Notes: generated by a model from the sequence alone, not told the origin. Counted from the stretch's first letter, positions 33,860-43,503 are shown. The stretch: DNA of 64,000 bases from Treponema brennaborense DSM 12168 (GCF_000212415.1 NC_015500.1:2604001-2668000), one strand, 5' to 3'. Numbers and translations are program-made.

Positions 33860-34840
33860 ATGAAAAGAATTTTATTGGGCGGAGTTGCGGGATTGCTTTG
33901 CACGCTGAGCATAAGCTGCGCTTCGTCGGTACCGGTAACGGTGCTGCGGCCGGCGGAACTCGACTTGAACGGTGCAGACACGATATCCATTTTGCCGTTC
34001 AAGGAATCAAACAGCAACGAAGCGTCACTGCTGTTCGGCTTGATCGTCATAACGGCGACTAGCGATTCAAACAACCCGGAAACGATGATCTGCAATTATC
34101 TGACAACGAAGCTGACGCAGACCGTACTCGATTCTCCATACCTCAAGGTAGTGTATCCGAAATATGTCGAAACGGCACTGAAAAACGGAACGGAAGTTCC
34201 CGCCGACGTTTATCTGACCGGAAGGATAGATTTATTCAACAATTCACTGAGCACGAAGACCCGCAAAGAAAAAATCGACGAACAAGAAATTGAAGTACCG
34301 TATTACGTGCGGAGCGTACAGCTGAACATCGTATACGAAATCATCGATTCCCAAACGACCACGGTAATCGCATCGAAATCGAAAAGTATAAAAGAATCTT
34401 CATTTGAAACGAAGACCAAAACTGACGTTCCGAGCGCGTTTTCAGTTGTTGAAAAATCGCTGGATCAGCTGGTTTCTCAGATAACGAAAGAACTGCAGCC
34501 CTACGAAGAGAAAAAATACATCACTTTGATAGCCAAAGACGACGCGGAGCCAGCGATCAAGACCGTATCTAAGTTGGCAACGGACGGTTCCGTCGCACAG
34601 GCAAAAGAACAGTTCCTTGCTCTGTATGAAAAAACCGGCAACTTTTCCGCAGGCTACAACGCGGCGATGCTCATGCAGGCACAGGGCGAACTATACGAAG
34701 CGAAATCTCTGATTGAAGAGCTTGCATCCTATACCGGTAATAAAAAAGCGTACGCCGCGCTGCGCGACATCGACTCGGAAATCGCACAGGCGGAACGTCT
34801 GGAACGGCAGATTTCCCGGCAGGAAACCAATAGTCTTTAG
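33860..34840 (+). CDS. Predicted lipoprotein, CsgG/LpoB-like
   Basis: The 326-residue protein has a lipoprotein signal peptide with a relaxed spirochaetal lipobox, LSISC (Cys20). An alpha/beta domain follows that resembles CsgG-type proteins: ISILPFKESN, NYLTTKLTQTVLDSPYLKVVYP, ADVYLTGRIDLF, then LNIVYEIIDSQTTTVIASKS. The C-terminal ~110 residues look like two helical TPR-type hairpins (GYNAAMLMQAQGELYEAKSL). It probably sits at the inner or outer membrane facing the periplasm. GAGAGGAG precedes the ATG. The exact role is unknown. Confidence 0.75.
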   Translation: MKRILLGGVAGLLCTLSISCASSVPVTVLRPAELDLNGADTISILPFKESNSNEASLLFGLIVITATSDSNNPETMICNYLTTKLTQTVLDSPYLKVVYPKYVETALKNGTEVPADVYLTGRIDLFNNSLSTKTRKEKIDEQEIEVPYYVRSVQLNIVYEIIDSQTTTVIASKSKSIKESSFETKTKTDVPSAFSVVEKSLDQLVSQITKELQPYEEKKYITLIAKDDAEPAIKTVSKLATDGSVAQAKEQFLALYEKTGNFSAGYNAAMLMQAQGELYEAKSLIEELASYTGNKKAYAALRDIDSEIAQAERLERQISRQETNSL

Positions 34841-34921
34841 CGTTTTTCGGAAAAATACCGAATGCACCGGACGGCCGGAACGAATCCGCCCGGTGTATCG
34901 ACCGCAAAAGCACGAACAGCA

Positions 34922-35053
34922 GCAAACGTGCCGATATTTATACAAACCGTTGGATAACATGCAAACGTGCCGGACGGTACGCAAACGTGCCGATATTTAT
35001 ACAAACCGTTGAACAACATGCAAACGTGCCGGACAGTACGCAAACGTGCCGAT
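34922..35053. repeat. 59-bp tandem repeat, 2.2 copies
   Basis: Two 59-bp units (34922-34980, 34981-35039) and a 14-bp partial third. Each unit contains GCAAACGTGCCG twice. The 34841-35375 gap (535 nt) holds these repeats, a G/C-rich stretch with short inverted repeats near 35225-35340, and no convincing gene. Confidence 0.9.
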
Positions 35054-35375
35054 GCCCTAACCCAAACGCAATTTTACCGTTTTCCATTCGATTTTTCCTG
35101 AAAACTCAGCCGATTCTTGCCTGAAAGTCAGCCGATGCGGCCAATCCGAGGCAAATTCGCTTCATTTTCTCCCATAATATATACGCCGAGTGAGCGGTAA
35201 GTCGCGAACACATTCAACGTGACTTTATACGCTGAAGCGCGGGTTGCCAGATACGCGGCCAGTTGCTAAGCCGCGCCGCCGACTTTGGCCAACGTTGCCC
35301 GGTTGCCAGAACTGCTGCCACCCACCGGCAGCAACCGGTACCGTCCGCTCGGAGCGGCTTTATACAGGAGAGACC

Positions 35376-36215
35376 ATGAACGCAGATTTTCCCCGCTGGG
35401 AAGACGTTACCATCACGAACGACTTTTTCTTCGCCTACTCGATGCTTCACGACACCGAACTGTGCCGTCTCCTTCTGCGCACCCTGCTCAAACTGGACGC
35501 AAAGGAAATCACTTACGTCAACACGCAGGAAACTCTCGCCGCCGCGCCCGGCTCCAAAAGCGTCCGTCTCGACGTGCTGCTCGAAACCACGAACGAGATC
35601 GTCAACGTCGAAATGCAGACGACCTCCGAGCCGAACCTGTTCAAGCGGATCCGCTATTACCAAAGCTCCATCGACATCGGCACCGCACAGCGCGGCGCCG
35701 ATTACGACGACCTGAAAAAGCTGTACGTCCTGTTCATCTGCACGAAGGATCCGTTCGGCGAAGGGCTGCCGCGCTACACGCTCAGGACCGTCTGCGACGA
35801 GCACACTGCGCTCGACGTCCGGGACGAACGGTTTGCCGTCGTTTATAATGCGGCGGCGTATGAAAACGAGCTTGATTCTGAAACGGCGGCCATGTTACAC
35901 TACATAGCGAAAGGCGGAACGGACACGGAGACGGCGAAGAGCTTTGCAGAGCGGGTGTTCAAGCTGAAAACCGACGGTGCCGCCAAGGGGGCGTTCATGA
36001 AGTACGAGATAGAAATCAAACGCATCCGTAAAGAAGGCCTCGCCGAGGGCGAATCGAGCGGTATGGAGAAAGGCAGAATCAGCGGTATCGCGGAAGAAAA
36101 ATACGCTACAGCCGGCAACCTCTTATCTATGGGAGTGCTTACGCCGGAGCAGATTGCCGCCGCAACGGAATTACCGCTGGAAACCGTGCGGGAGCTTGCT
36201 TGCCGGGAAAGATAA
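35376..36215 (+). CDS. Rpn-family PD-(D/E)XK nuclease (transposase-like)
   Basis: The 279-residue protein from the ATG at 35376 (CAGGAGAG upstream) begins with TNDFFFAYSMLHD. It has the PD-(D/E)XK core SVRLDVLLE then IVNVEMQ (Asp66, Glu79, Gln81), followed by the RIRYYQSSIDIG helix typical of the Rpn/PDDEXK_2 group. The C-terminal ~70 residues are Glu/Lys-rich and end in a small helix-turn-helix-like segment (LTPEQIAAATELPLETV). Members stimulate recA-independent recombination or act as mobile nucleases. Third-position G/C is high here. It lies beside the 59-bp repeats, possibly marking a recombination-prone spot. Confidence 0.85.
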   Translation: MNADFPRWEDVTITNDFFFAYSMLHDTELCRLLLRTLLKLDAKEITYVNTQETLAAAPGSKSVRLDVLLETTNEIVNVEMQTTSEPNLFKRIRYYQSSIDIGTAQRGADYDDLKKLYVLFICTKDPFGEGLPRYTLRTVCDEHTALDVRDERFAVVYNAAAYENELDSETAAMLHYIAKGGTDTETAKSFAERVFKLKTDGAAKGAFMKYEIEIKRIRKEGLAEGESSGMEKGRISGIAEEKYATAGNLLSMGVLTPEQIAAATELPLETVRELACRER

Positions 36216-36236
36216 AAACGAATTCTGATATAAGCA

Positions 36237-36290
36237 AATCTGATCACTTGTTAAAAAATGGTAAACATATAATCAGATTATTCTTTATTA
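36237..36290. terminator. A/T-rich hairpin between the Rpn gene and fcl
   Basis: AATCTGAT (36237-36244) pairs with ATCAGATT (36272-36279), followed by a T-rich run. It separates convergent genes at the edge of the polysaccharide locus. Confidence 0.4.
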
Positions 36291-36299
36291 CATAATTGA

Positions 36300-37277
36300 T
36301 TATTTCCTCACATTCCCATGCAGAAAATCATTGTATGCAATTTCTATCCCCTGCCGAACATCAACCTGAGCCTTCCAGCCAAGATTATTCACTCGAGTCA
36401 CATCGCACAGTTTGCGAGGCGTGCCGTTCGGTTTTGAGGTGTTCCATTCCATTTTACACTTGCGGCCGTCCTTTCGGACATCGGCATAGACGACAGCTTC
36501 AACCGTTTCAGCAAGCTCCTTTATCGTACATTCCTTTCCGGTTCCCACGTTTACAAAGTCACCGGCCGGATTGCGCAGGTCAGCCGCATCCTTGTTTTCC
36601 ATAAGATAGACGACGGCATCAGCCAAATCTCCGGCATACAGGAACTCGCGCAATGGAGAGCCGTCGCCCCACAGTTGAACGACATCTTCTCCGCTAGCCT
36701 TTGCTTCGTGGAACTTACGAATCATAGCAGGAAAGACATGACTTCCCTGAAGTTCATAGTTATCGCCCAGACCGTACAAATTTGTCGGCATTACGGAAAG
36801 AAAATTCGTGCCGTGCTGCCTGTTATAGGCGGTGCAGAGCTTTATTACGCTGATTTTTGCAAGCGCATAGGCATCATTTGTCGGCTCAAGAAAACCGCTC
36901 AGAAGCGATTCTTCCTTAATCGGCTGCGGTGTCATTTTGGGATAAATGCAGGTTGAGCCGAGGTTCATCAGTTTTTTAACGCCGTTCACACGGGCCGCTT
37001 CCACGACGTTAAAACCAATCATCATATTCTGATAGATGAAGTCGGCAGGATACGCCGAGTTCGCCCCGATTCCGCCGACGTGAGCAGCCGCAAGAAAAAC
37101 ATACTCGGGCTTTTCCGCAGCAAAAAATGCATTCACCGCCGCCTGATTCAGCAAGTCAAGCTCACTGTGTGTGCGCGTGACGATATTCGTATACCCTTTT
37201 TCGGTCAGACAGCGGGCAATCGCACCGCCGACAAGCCCGCGGTGTCCGGCTATATAGATTTTTGCGTTTTTGTTCAT
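36300..37277 (-). CDS. fcl: GDP-L-fucose synthase
   Basis: This NADPH-dependent epimerase/reductase makes GDP-L-fucose from GDP-4-keto-6-deoxy-D-mannose. The 325-residue protein has the Rossmann start IYIAGHRGLVGGAIARCL, the catalytic Tyr and Lys in YALAKISVIK, and STCIYPKMTPQPI, matching the WcaG family. It is the last gene of the polysaccharide locus and follows gmd, giving the complete GDP-L-fucose branch from GDP-mannose. A fucose-containing glycan is therefore likely. Confidence 0.96.
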   Translation of the reverse strand: MNKNAKIYIAGHRGLVGGAIARCLTEKGYTNIVTRTHSELDLLNQAAVNAFFAAEKPEYVFLAAAHVGGIGANSAYPADFIYQNMMIGFNVVEAARVNGVKKLMNLGSTCIYPKMTPQPIKEESLLSGFLEPTNDAYALAKISVIKLCTAYNRQHGTNFLSVMPTNLYGLGDNYELQGSHVFPAMIRKFHEAKASGEDVVQLWGDGSPLREFLYAGDLADAVVYLMENKDAADLRNPAGDFVNVGTGKECTIKELAETVEAVVYADVRKDGRKCKMEWNTSKPNGTPRKLCDVTRVNNLGWKAQVDVRQGIEIAYNDFLHGNVRK

Positions 37278-37393
37278 AGTGATTCTTCTTTAGATTAGGA
37301 TAGGATTAAAATCTGAATACAGATTTATCGAGTTTTAAAGGTCGTATGATTGAATATATGAATGCAACTTCTCTTGCCGAAAGCAAGTCCGTT

Positions 37394-38467
37394 TCATCTC
37401 TTGTGCAGAATCTTCTCAGCTTTCACATATTCCATGTCGTGAGCCATCATAATTTTCACAAGCTCAGGGAACGGTGTTTTGGTCGGATTCCAGCCGAGAA
37501 CGGTCTTTGCTTTTGTCGGGTCACCGAGCAGCGTCTCTACTTCCGCAGGGCGGAAATATTTCGGGTCGACTTCGATAAGTACTTCACCGGTCGCCTTGTT
37601 GTATCCTTTTTCGTTCACGCCTTCGCCCTTGAACTCAACCTCTATTCCTGCCTCACGGAACGCATACCGGCAGAACTCTCGCACGCTGTGCTGCTCGCCT
37701 GTTGCAACGACAAAATCATCGGGCGCCTCCTGCTGAAGGATAAGCCACATGCACTCAACGTAGTCTTTCGCATATCCCCAGTCGCGCAGCGCGTTCAGGT
37801 TGCCGAGGTACAGTTTTTTCTGAAGCCCCTGTGCGATGCGGCTGGCAGCCAGCGTGATTTTTCGCGTTACGAACGTCTCTCCGCGGCGCTCCGACTCATG
37901 GTTGAAAAGAATTCCGTTCGAACAGAACATTCCGTAGCTCTCGCGGTAGTTCCTCATAATCCAGAAACCGTACATTTTGGCGACGGCATACGGGCTTCTC
38001 GGATAGAACGGAGTCGTTTCCTTCTGCGGAATCTCCTGCACAAGCCCGAACAACTCCGAAGTGGATGCCTGATAGATTTTGCAGATCTTTTCCATTCCGA
38101 GGAAATGCACCGCCTCCAGAATACGCAGAACGCCGGCAGCATCGCAGTCAGCGGTATATTCAGGCACTTCAAAAGAAACCTGAACGTGGCTCTGCGCCGC
38201 CAGATTGTAGATTTCATCAGGCTTGATTTCACGGATGATGCGAATCATACTTTCAGAGTCTGTCATATCACCGTAATGCAGAATAACCTTGCGTTTCTTA
38301 TGCATGTCTTCTATAACATCTTCAAGATACAGATGCTCGATGCGGCCCGTGTTGAATGATGACGAGCGGCGGATGATGCCGTGAACTTCGTAGTCTTTCT
38401 CAAGCAGAAACTCCGCAAGATACGAACCATCCTGCCCGGTGATTCCGGTGATGAGTGCTTTTTTCAT
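37394..38467 (-). CDS. gmd: GDP-mannose 4,6-dehydratase
   Basis: Gmd converts GDP-D-mannose to GDP-4-keto-6-deoxy-D-mannose. The 357-residue protein shows [20 protein letters not shown], the family hallmark [17 protein letters not shown] and the catalytic YAVAK in [13 protein letters not shown]. Length and motifs are typical. A 116-nt gap separates it from fcl and a 156-nt A/T-rich gap from the epimerase upstream, so an internal promoter is possible. Confidence 0.96.
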   Translation of the reverse strand: MKKALITGITGQDGSYLAEFLLEKDYEVHGIIRRSSSFNTGRIEHLYLEDVIEDMHKKRKVILHYGDMTDSESMIRIIREIKPDEIYNLAAQSHVQVSFEVPEYTADCDAAGVLRILEAVHFLGMEKICKIYQASTSELFGLVQEIPQKETTPFYPRSPYAVAKMYGFWIMRNYRESYGMFCSNGILFNHESERRGETFVTRKITLAASRIAQGLQKKLYLGNLNALRDWGYAKDYVECMWLILQQEAPDDFVVATGEQHSVREFCRYAFREAGIEVEFKGEGVNEKGYNKATGEVLIEVDPKYFRPAEVETLLGDPTKAKTVLGWNPTKTPFPELVKIMMAHDMEYVKAEKILHKR

Positions 38468-38623
38468 GAGAAAACTCCTGTAGATTAAAATGCGTATTAA
38501 AGATTTATGAAATGAAAATAACCTGTGATTTTACATGCAGGGTTAAAAAGTGCCTAATTTTGCCTTTATTCTAAGTGACATTATTGAATTAAATAAAATT
38601 TGTAAAAATAATGTATTGAGTTT

Positions 38624-39706
38624 TCACTCGCAGCTGAAAGTATGCCCTTCCACCTTATGCACGAACTCATACTCAATCGTTGCTTTCAGTCCGTCCTCAA
38701 GTTTTACCGGCGGAACAAAATCTGTTTTCTTGATGTTGCTGCCCACAAAATAAGTGTTCTGGCAGAATTTCTTTACACGGATGGAATTGATTGCAAACTT
38801 CTTGTGCAGAATGAACGCGAGCAGGTCAAAGCATTTTCCGCCACAGTACGCAAGCCAGTACGGAAAATGAACGAGCTTTGTCTTTGGTTTTCCGAGATAC
38901 TTGTACACATCGAGAACAAGATGGTTCATATCGTAGGCCGGCTCGTCGCAGTAGTTATACAAATGCAGCCCGCCATCAGTATCGTGGCTCAGCTCGTACT
39001 CGATGAACGCCGCCACGTTCTCCACATAGTTCATGCTCTTGCGGTTCGTACCTTTGCCGACCATCGGGAACTTTCCGCCGGCAATCTGGCGGAGCAGATT
39101 GTAGACGTTTCCGCGGTTCTGCTCACCGAAGATGACGGTCGGACGGATAATCACCGCGGAATTTGCAGCGTCTTTTTTGAACCACTCGCGGTATTTTTCT
39201 TCTGCAAGATATTTTGTACGCCCGTAGTCGTTAAAGTAATTGATTTTTCCGCTCTCGTCAGTTCCCACCGGAGCAAAACCGTAGATCGCGACAGAGCTGG
39301 TAAAAATAACTTTATGAATTCCCAGCTTGCTACAGGCATTGCAAATGTTCTCACTACCATGCACGTTTACGTCATCATAGAGCGATTTCGGCGTAACGTC
39401 GTCGCGGTGTTCGGCGGCAAGATTGATGACGACGTCGCTGCCTTTCAGCACTTCCGCAAGAGAGTGCATCGACTGGGATTTTTTGGCAATGTCGTCTGCG
39501 CCGGGAGCCATCGCCTCGTCGGTAAGGCTTGCAGGAAATTCGTTCGTTTCGGTTCCGCTGTTCCGCACATCGCAGCGCAGCCATAATTCAGGATAGGCGA
39601 CGCTCTTTCGTTTATCCGCAATTTTTACTGTATGCCCGCCGGCAAGAAGCCGTTTTGTAAGGCGTGTTCCGACAAAGCCGCTTCCGCCGATGATGGTGAT
39701 GGTCAC
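38624..39706 (-). CDS. NAD-dependent epimerase/dehydratase (extended SDR)
   Basis: The 360-residue protein has IIGGSGFVGTRLTKRLL at the N-terminus, FTSSVAIYGFAP and the active-site Tyr-Lys in YGRTKYLAEEKY. It is a sugar-nucleotide epimerase, dehydratase or reductase whose substrate cannot be assigned. The C-terminal ~90 residues carry hydrophobic patches and could associate with membrane. The start is GTG at 39706, overlapping the stop of the preceding glycosyltransferase gene (GTGA), so translation is coupled. Confidence 0.82.
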   Translation of the reverse strand: MTITIIGGSGFVGTRLTKRLLAGGHTVKIADKRKSVAYPELWLRCDVRNSGTETNEFPASLTDEAMAPGADDIAKKSQSMHSLAEVLKGSDVVINLAAEHRDDVTPKSLYDDVNVHGSENICNACSKLGIHKVIFTSSVAIYGFAPVGTDESGKINYFNDYGRTKYLAEEKYREWFKKDAANSAVIIRPTVIFGEQNRGNVYNLLRQIAGGKFPMVGKGTNRKSMNYVENVAAFIEYELSHDTDGGLHLYNYCDEPAYDMNHLVLDVYKYLGKPKTKLVHFPYWLAYCGGKCFDLLAFILHKKFAINSIRVKKFCQNTYFVGSNIKKTDFVPPVKLEDGLKATIEYEFVHKVEGHTFSCE

Positions 39707-40482
39707 AGCTTATTCTCCATTTTTACAAATTTTGCTATTACGAACTGCGGAATTTTACGAATCTTTTTCCAATAGACAGTATAGAAAGCAGGTTTTAGCC
39801 CATTCACTGTCCATGCAATTCTATTATCAACAATCCCCTGAATTCTTGAATTTACTCCGTTACCACTCGTTCCACCTGCCGCCATATATACAAAGGTTTT
39901 ATTTACCCAGCAAGTTGTTGCCCTCTCTTTTTCCAAAAGCCGAAGCATAAACTCATAATCTGCGTTTACTCCGCAATCAAGCCGATACATACCGTACGTT
40001 AAGTATGCTGTTTTCGTTACAAAGAAAGCAGGATGAGGAGGCATCCATCCATGCTTAAAAGTATGGAATTTCCCGCTCCTCCAATAGCGATAAGGTTTCT
40101 CATTTTTTATATACATCAGATTGCCATACAGGGTTTCTGTCTGACTTTTCCAAAAAGTTTTTGCCACAGCAAAAAGCACATCATCGGAAGCATATCTGTC
40201 GTCAGAATTCAGAATACCTATTACGTCTCCAGCAGAAGCACGGATACCTTTGTTCATTGCATCGTAAATGCCGTCATCTTTTTCTGATTTTATGACATAA
40301 TCTATCTCTTTATCTGTAAATTTCTGCCGATATGATTCTGCAATTTCAACCGTACTATCTTCTGACGCTCCATCAATTATCAGATATTCAAGCTGGACAT
40401 CCTTTTGACAAAGAACAGATTCAATCGTTTTCGCAATTGTTTTTTCGCTGTTATAACAAACTGTAATGATAGAGATTTTCAT
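39703..40482 (-). CDS. Glycosyltransferase family 2 (second of a tandem pair)
   Basis: The 259-residue GT2 has SIITVCYNSEKTIAKTIESV, the nucleotide-binding LIIDGASEDSTVEI, the DXD-type motif ILNSDDRYAS and the acceptor region CGVNADYEFMLRLLEKE. It is close in sequence to the gene just upstream over the whole length, so the two arose by duplication. Its ATG at 40482 is 37 nt after the stop of that gene in the present state. One G fewer in the upstream tract would make the two overlap by ATGA. Confidence 0.9.
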   Translation of the reverse strand: MKISIITVCYNSEKTIAKTIESVLCQKDVQLEYLIIDGASEDSTVEIAESYRQKFTDKEIDYVIKSEKDDGIYDAMNKGIRASAGDVIGILNSDDRYASDDVLFAVAKTFWKSQTETLYGNLMYIKNEKPYRYWRSGKFHTFKHGWMPPHPAFFVTKTAYLTYGMYRLDCGVNADYEFMLRLLEKERATTCWVNKTFVYMAAGGTSGNGVNSRIQGIVDNRIAWTVNGLKPAFYTVYWKKIRKIPQFVIAKFVKMENKL

Positions 40483-40518
40483 GCAGCCACTCCTTGCTGG
40501 AGCGGTATGAACTTTACT

Positions 40519-41319
40519 CTACCCCCCCCCCGCATATGTATAACTACTTAATTCTTTCATGTATAATTTTGCCTCCATAAATTGCGGTAGTTTCCGAAGT
40601 TTTTTCAATAAAATTGTGAATCTCCCCGGCTTCATATTATTCTTTTCCCATGCAAGACGATCGTTGTTCATTCCCGAAATGCGAGATTGTATGCCGTTAT
40701 TGCTTGTACCACCGGCTTCCATGCAGGTAATAATTTTGTCCAGCCACACCGCAGAAAGTTTTTCTTTCTCAAAGAAGCGAAGCATAAGCTCATAGTCTGC
40801 ATTTATTCCGCAGTCAAGCCTGAACATTCCGTATTTTTTATATACGGATGTCTTTATGAAAAGTGCAGGATGCGGCGGCATCCAACCGAACTTAAACGAA
40901 CGTGCCGCTCCGCTTTTCCAATAGCGATACGGTTTACCGCCTTTTATATACAGAAGATTGCCGAAAACCATATCTACATTGGTTTCTGCGAATGCTCCAG
41001 CCACGGAAAGAAGAGAAGCGTCCGAAGAATAGAAATCATCAGAATTCAAGATACCGATAATCTCGCCGGTTGCAGAAGCAATCCCTTTGTTCATCGCATC
41101 ATAAATACCCTTATCCGATTCGGACTTGATAATGTAATCAATCCCCTTTTCTGCAAACTGCCGACAGTACGATTCTGCGATTTTAATAGTATTGTCTTTC
41201 GACGCACCGTCGATTATCAGATATTCAAGCTGAACGTCTTTTTGAGCAAGAACAGATTCGATAGTGCGGGAAATGGTCTTACTGCTGTTGTAGCAGACGG
41301 TAATAACGGAGATTTTCAT
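40519..41319 (-). CDS. Glycosyltransferase family 2 ending in a G10 tract
   Basis: The 266-residue GT2 has SVITVCYNSSKTISRTIESV, ILNSDDFYSSDAS and CGINADYELMLRFFEKE. It parallels its downstream paralogue until the last residues. The coding sequence ends in ten G that encode the terminal Ala-Gly-Gly-Gly, followed directly by TAG. A change to nine G would replace the end with a 14-residue tail stopping in the ATG of the next gene, and eleven G would stop after a few codons. Its product presumably adds one sugar to the surface glycan. Confidence 0.9.
   Translation of the reverse strand: MKISVITVCYNSSKTISRTIESVLAQKDVQLEYLIIDGASKDNTIKIAESYCRQFAEKGIDYIIKSESDKGIYDAMNKGIASATGEIIGILNSDDFYSSDASLLSVAGAFAETNVDMVFGNLLYIKGGKPYRYWKSGAARSFKFGWMPPHPALFIKTSVYKKYGMFRLDCGINADYELMLRFFEKEKLSAVWLDKIITCMEAGGTSNNGIQSRISGMNNDRLAWEKNNMKPGRFTILLKKLRKLPQFMEAKLYMKELSSYTYAGGG
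40522..40531 (-). repeat. Homopolymeric G10 tract in the glycosyltransferase gene
   Basis: Ten C on the plus strand, that is ten G in the coding sense, immediately before the stop codon. Confidence 0.95.
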
Positions 41320-41347
41320 AATAAACTCGATAATATTTTAGTCAGAT

Positions 41348-42535
41348 CTAAAGAGTTAAATCGTTATATAACTTTATATACTTCTTAAAATTGCATTCTT
41401 TATCAAAGAAATCCACCGCCCGACTGCGGCACAATGCAAGATACAGCTCTTTTCCTGCGTTTTCTATTTTAGTTATGCATTCTCGCACTGCGGCTATATC
41501 ACCGGCTTCTGTTACAAATCCTGTATTTTCATCTATAATTTCAGGACTTCCACCGGCTCTGTACGTTATAACGGGCGTACCGCAAGCGAGGGATTCTATA
41601 TTTGTTGTAGGAAAATTATCTTCATAGGTCAGATTTAAAAAACAGACAACTCGACGGTACCATTCCGCCAACTGCTGTTGATTTTCAGTTCTGGATATTC
41701 CGACTATATTTTGCGGCAGCATCGCCTTTTGTTTTTCATTCACACCAATCAATACAATCTGCTCACCGGTCTTCAGCAATTTTGACAACTTAATAAAATC
41801 ATAAAATCCTTTTCTATCTGTCCAAGTACTTGCAACACCCAGTATTACGGGTTCCTCTTTTTTCAATGACAATGACGGCTTAAACACATTCAAATCTATT
41901 CCGTTATGAATAACTTTGACAGCATACGAGCCCAGAAAGGACTTTCCGACTTCCTCGGCCAACCATTCGGACGGGGTTATAAGAGTCAGATTCTTTATGC
42001 CGGAAAATAAACGTTTTTTATCGTTGTAATTTTTTCGTGAATTATCGAAAAAACTTTTTGGATACTGTTTTTCCTGAGGACATTCAAAACACTCAGCCTG
42101 CCATTTGCTGCAGCAGCCTGCCGTATAATGACTGCAATGCCCTGTAAAAGCCCAGCAGTCATGGAGTGTCCATACAACAGGAATATAAAGCGTTTTCAAA
42201 TATTCAAAAAAGACTTTTATGTTCAGATAATATCCATGAATATTATGCAGATGAATAATATCAGGCTTTATCTTTTTTATCTGCTTAATCAGTTTCTTTG
42301 TTGCAAAATATGAACCGAAGCCATGCCGGTCAAAAAGGCGTGTAATCAGAACATGTGAATATACGCTCCATTTAGAACCGATTCGTATTGATTCAGAACT
42401 GCTTGGGCGGGGATTCCTGCCATAAGCGATATATGATTTCCAGCCGCTTTGCATGACAAGATTTCCAAGCTCCTCTGCAATGTGCCCGGTGGAACCGGAA
42501 TTGATTACTGTATTTATTTGTAATAATGTCGGCAT
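41348..42535 (-). CDS. Glycosyltransferase family 4
   Basis: The 395-residue GT-B fold enzyme has the N-terminal loop INSGSTGHIAEELGNLV, PDIIHLHNIHGYY and VIHNGIDLNVF. The donor-site EX7E lies in NIESLACGTPVITYRAGG. It would transfer a sugar from a nucleotide donor during assembly of the surface polysaccharide repeat unit at the cytoplasmic membrane. It lies 4 nt after the deacetylase gene. A Cys-rich stretch (YTAGCCSKWQAECFECP) is a feature of a subgroup of these transferases. Confidence 0.92.
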   Translation of the reverse strand: MPTLLQINTVINSGSTGHIAEELGNLVMQSGWKSYIAYGRNPRPSSSESIRIGSKWSVYSHVLITRLFDRHGFGSYFATKKLIKQIKKIKPDIIHLHNIHGYYLNIKVFFEYLKTLYIPVVWTLHDCWAFTGHCSHYTAGCCSKWQAECFECPQEKQYPKSFFDNSRKNYNDKKRLFSGIKNLTLITPSEWLAEEVGKSFLGSYAVKVIHNGIDLNVFKPSLSLKKEEPVILGVASTWTDRKGFYDFIKLSKLLKTGEQIVLIGVNEKQKAMLPQNIVGISRTENQQQLAEWYRRVVCFLNLTYEDNFPTTNIESLACGTPVITYRAGGSPEIIDENTGFVTEAGDIAAVRECITKIENAGKELYLALCRSRAVDFFDKECNFKKYIKLYNDLTL

Positions 42536-42539
42536 ACTT

Positions 42540-43256
42540 TTATATGTTTATATACGGAGCAGGATATTTATATACGAAAGGCATATAGTGTTCTGAAATC
42601 CATGAAAGCATTTTTTCCAATTCCTGCCACAGGCCGAACTGTTCGAGTTCCCATGAATGTCCCCAAATATGGATAAAAAACTCTTTTTTTGATTCTGCAC
42701 AAACATCGATAAGAAGTCTCAGCAACTCAAAATAATCATCACAATTAGATATTTTTTCTAATACAGCTGGAAATAAGGCGTCTTTATGGCGCAGAGAATT
42801 AAGCAGTAAACTTTTCTTTCCTCTAGGATAAAAATGAAAAGTCGGTCTTATCACCTCTTTGTTCAGACAAGAACACATAGTATCGGCAGTACGGTATGTT
42901 TTGAATTCATCTTTTATTGCTTCAAAAATACCCTGATTGTATTTGCCTCCGGGAAAACTGAAGTCGTTTACAGAATCTCCCAAAATATCCTCAAGATATT
43001 TTTTGTTGTTGACAACTTCAGTCCGAACATCAGAAAGCGGAATTTCTGTAAGATAGGTATGATGCTGCGTATGTGCTCCTATTGCAGTCAGTTCAGAGCG
43101 CACAGCTTTTATTGTATCAGCAGAAAGAACAGCTCTTCCCTCTTGATTTTCGTTCGGAATGAACAGCATAGAGGGAATGGAATACTTTTCACATAAACGC
43201 ACCAACTTCAAATCGTCTGGTGCGCCGTCATCCCAAGAGAAAGATAGTTTTAACAT
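42540..43256 (-). CDS. Polysaccharide deacetylase (NodB-type)
   Basis: The 238-residue protein has the catalytic motif SFSWDDGAPDD and the metal-binding HTQHHTYL. FSFPGGKYN and a late HIWGHSWE His motif complete the NodB homology domain. Such enzymes remove N- or O-acetyl groups from sugars. No signal peptide is seen, so it probably acts on a lipid-linked intermediate or a precursor in the cytoplasm. It follows the truncated glycosyltransferase by 13 nt. Confidence 0.88.
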   Translation of the reverse strand: MLKLSFSWDDGAPDDLKLVRLCEKYSIPSMLFIPNENQEGRAVLSADTIKAVRSELTAIGAHTQHHTYLTEIPLSDVRTEVVNNKKYLEDILGDSVNDFSFPGGKYNQGIFEAIKDEFKTYRTADTMCSCLNKEVIRPTFHFYPRGKKSLLLNSLRHKDALFPAVLEKISNCDDYFELLRLLIDVCAESKKEFFIHIWGHSWELEQFGLWQELEKMLSWISEHYMPFVYKYPAPYINI

Positions 43257-43269
43257 TGGTTTTTAGCGT

Positions 43270-43503
43270 TTATTGCAAGAAGGTTTCAATCTGATTTCTT
43301 GCACGTTCTCCAAAATCAAGTTTTGAGACACCCAGTCTAAGTCGATTGTAAAAATCAGGTTCAATGATTTTTAGCACACACTGCTTCAAAGATTCTTTAT
43401 CATTGCTCAAAAAAACAAGCCCTGTTTCAGAACTAATTAAATCATCCCTACAGCCGACTTTGTCGCTTACAATGCAAGGAAGTCCATTGTGAGAAATTGT
43501 CAA
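43270..43503 (-). pseudogene. C-terminal fragment of a family 4 glycosyltransferase
   Basis: Only about 77 residues remain. They contain ISHNGLPCIVSDKVGCRDD and ETGLVFLSNDKESL, which match the donor-binding end of GT4 enzymes. The sequence is cut at the end of the IS256-family element at 43506, and the N-terminal ~270 residues are absent from the window. A TTG codon near the junction is not a credible start, so this is a remnant. Confidence 0.85.

Noticed and set aside
34922-35053. 59-bp repeats as a CRISPR array
   Set aside because: Only 2.2 tandem copies, no spacers, no cas genes.
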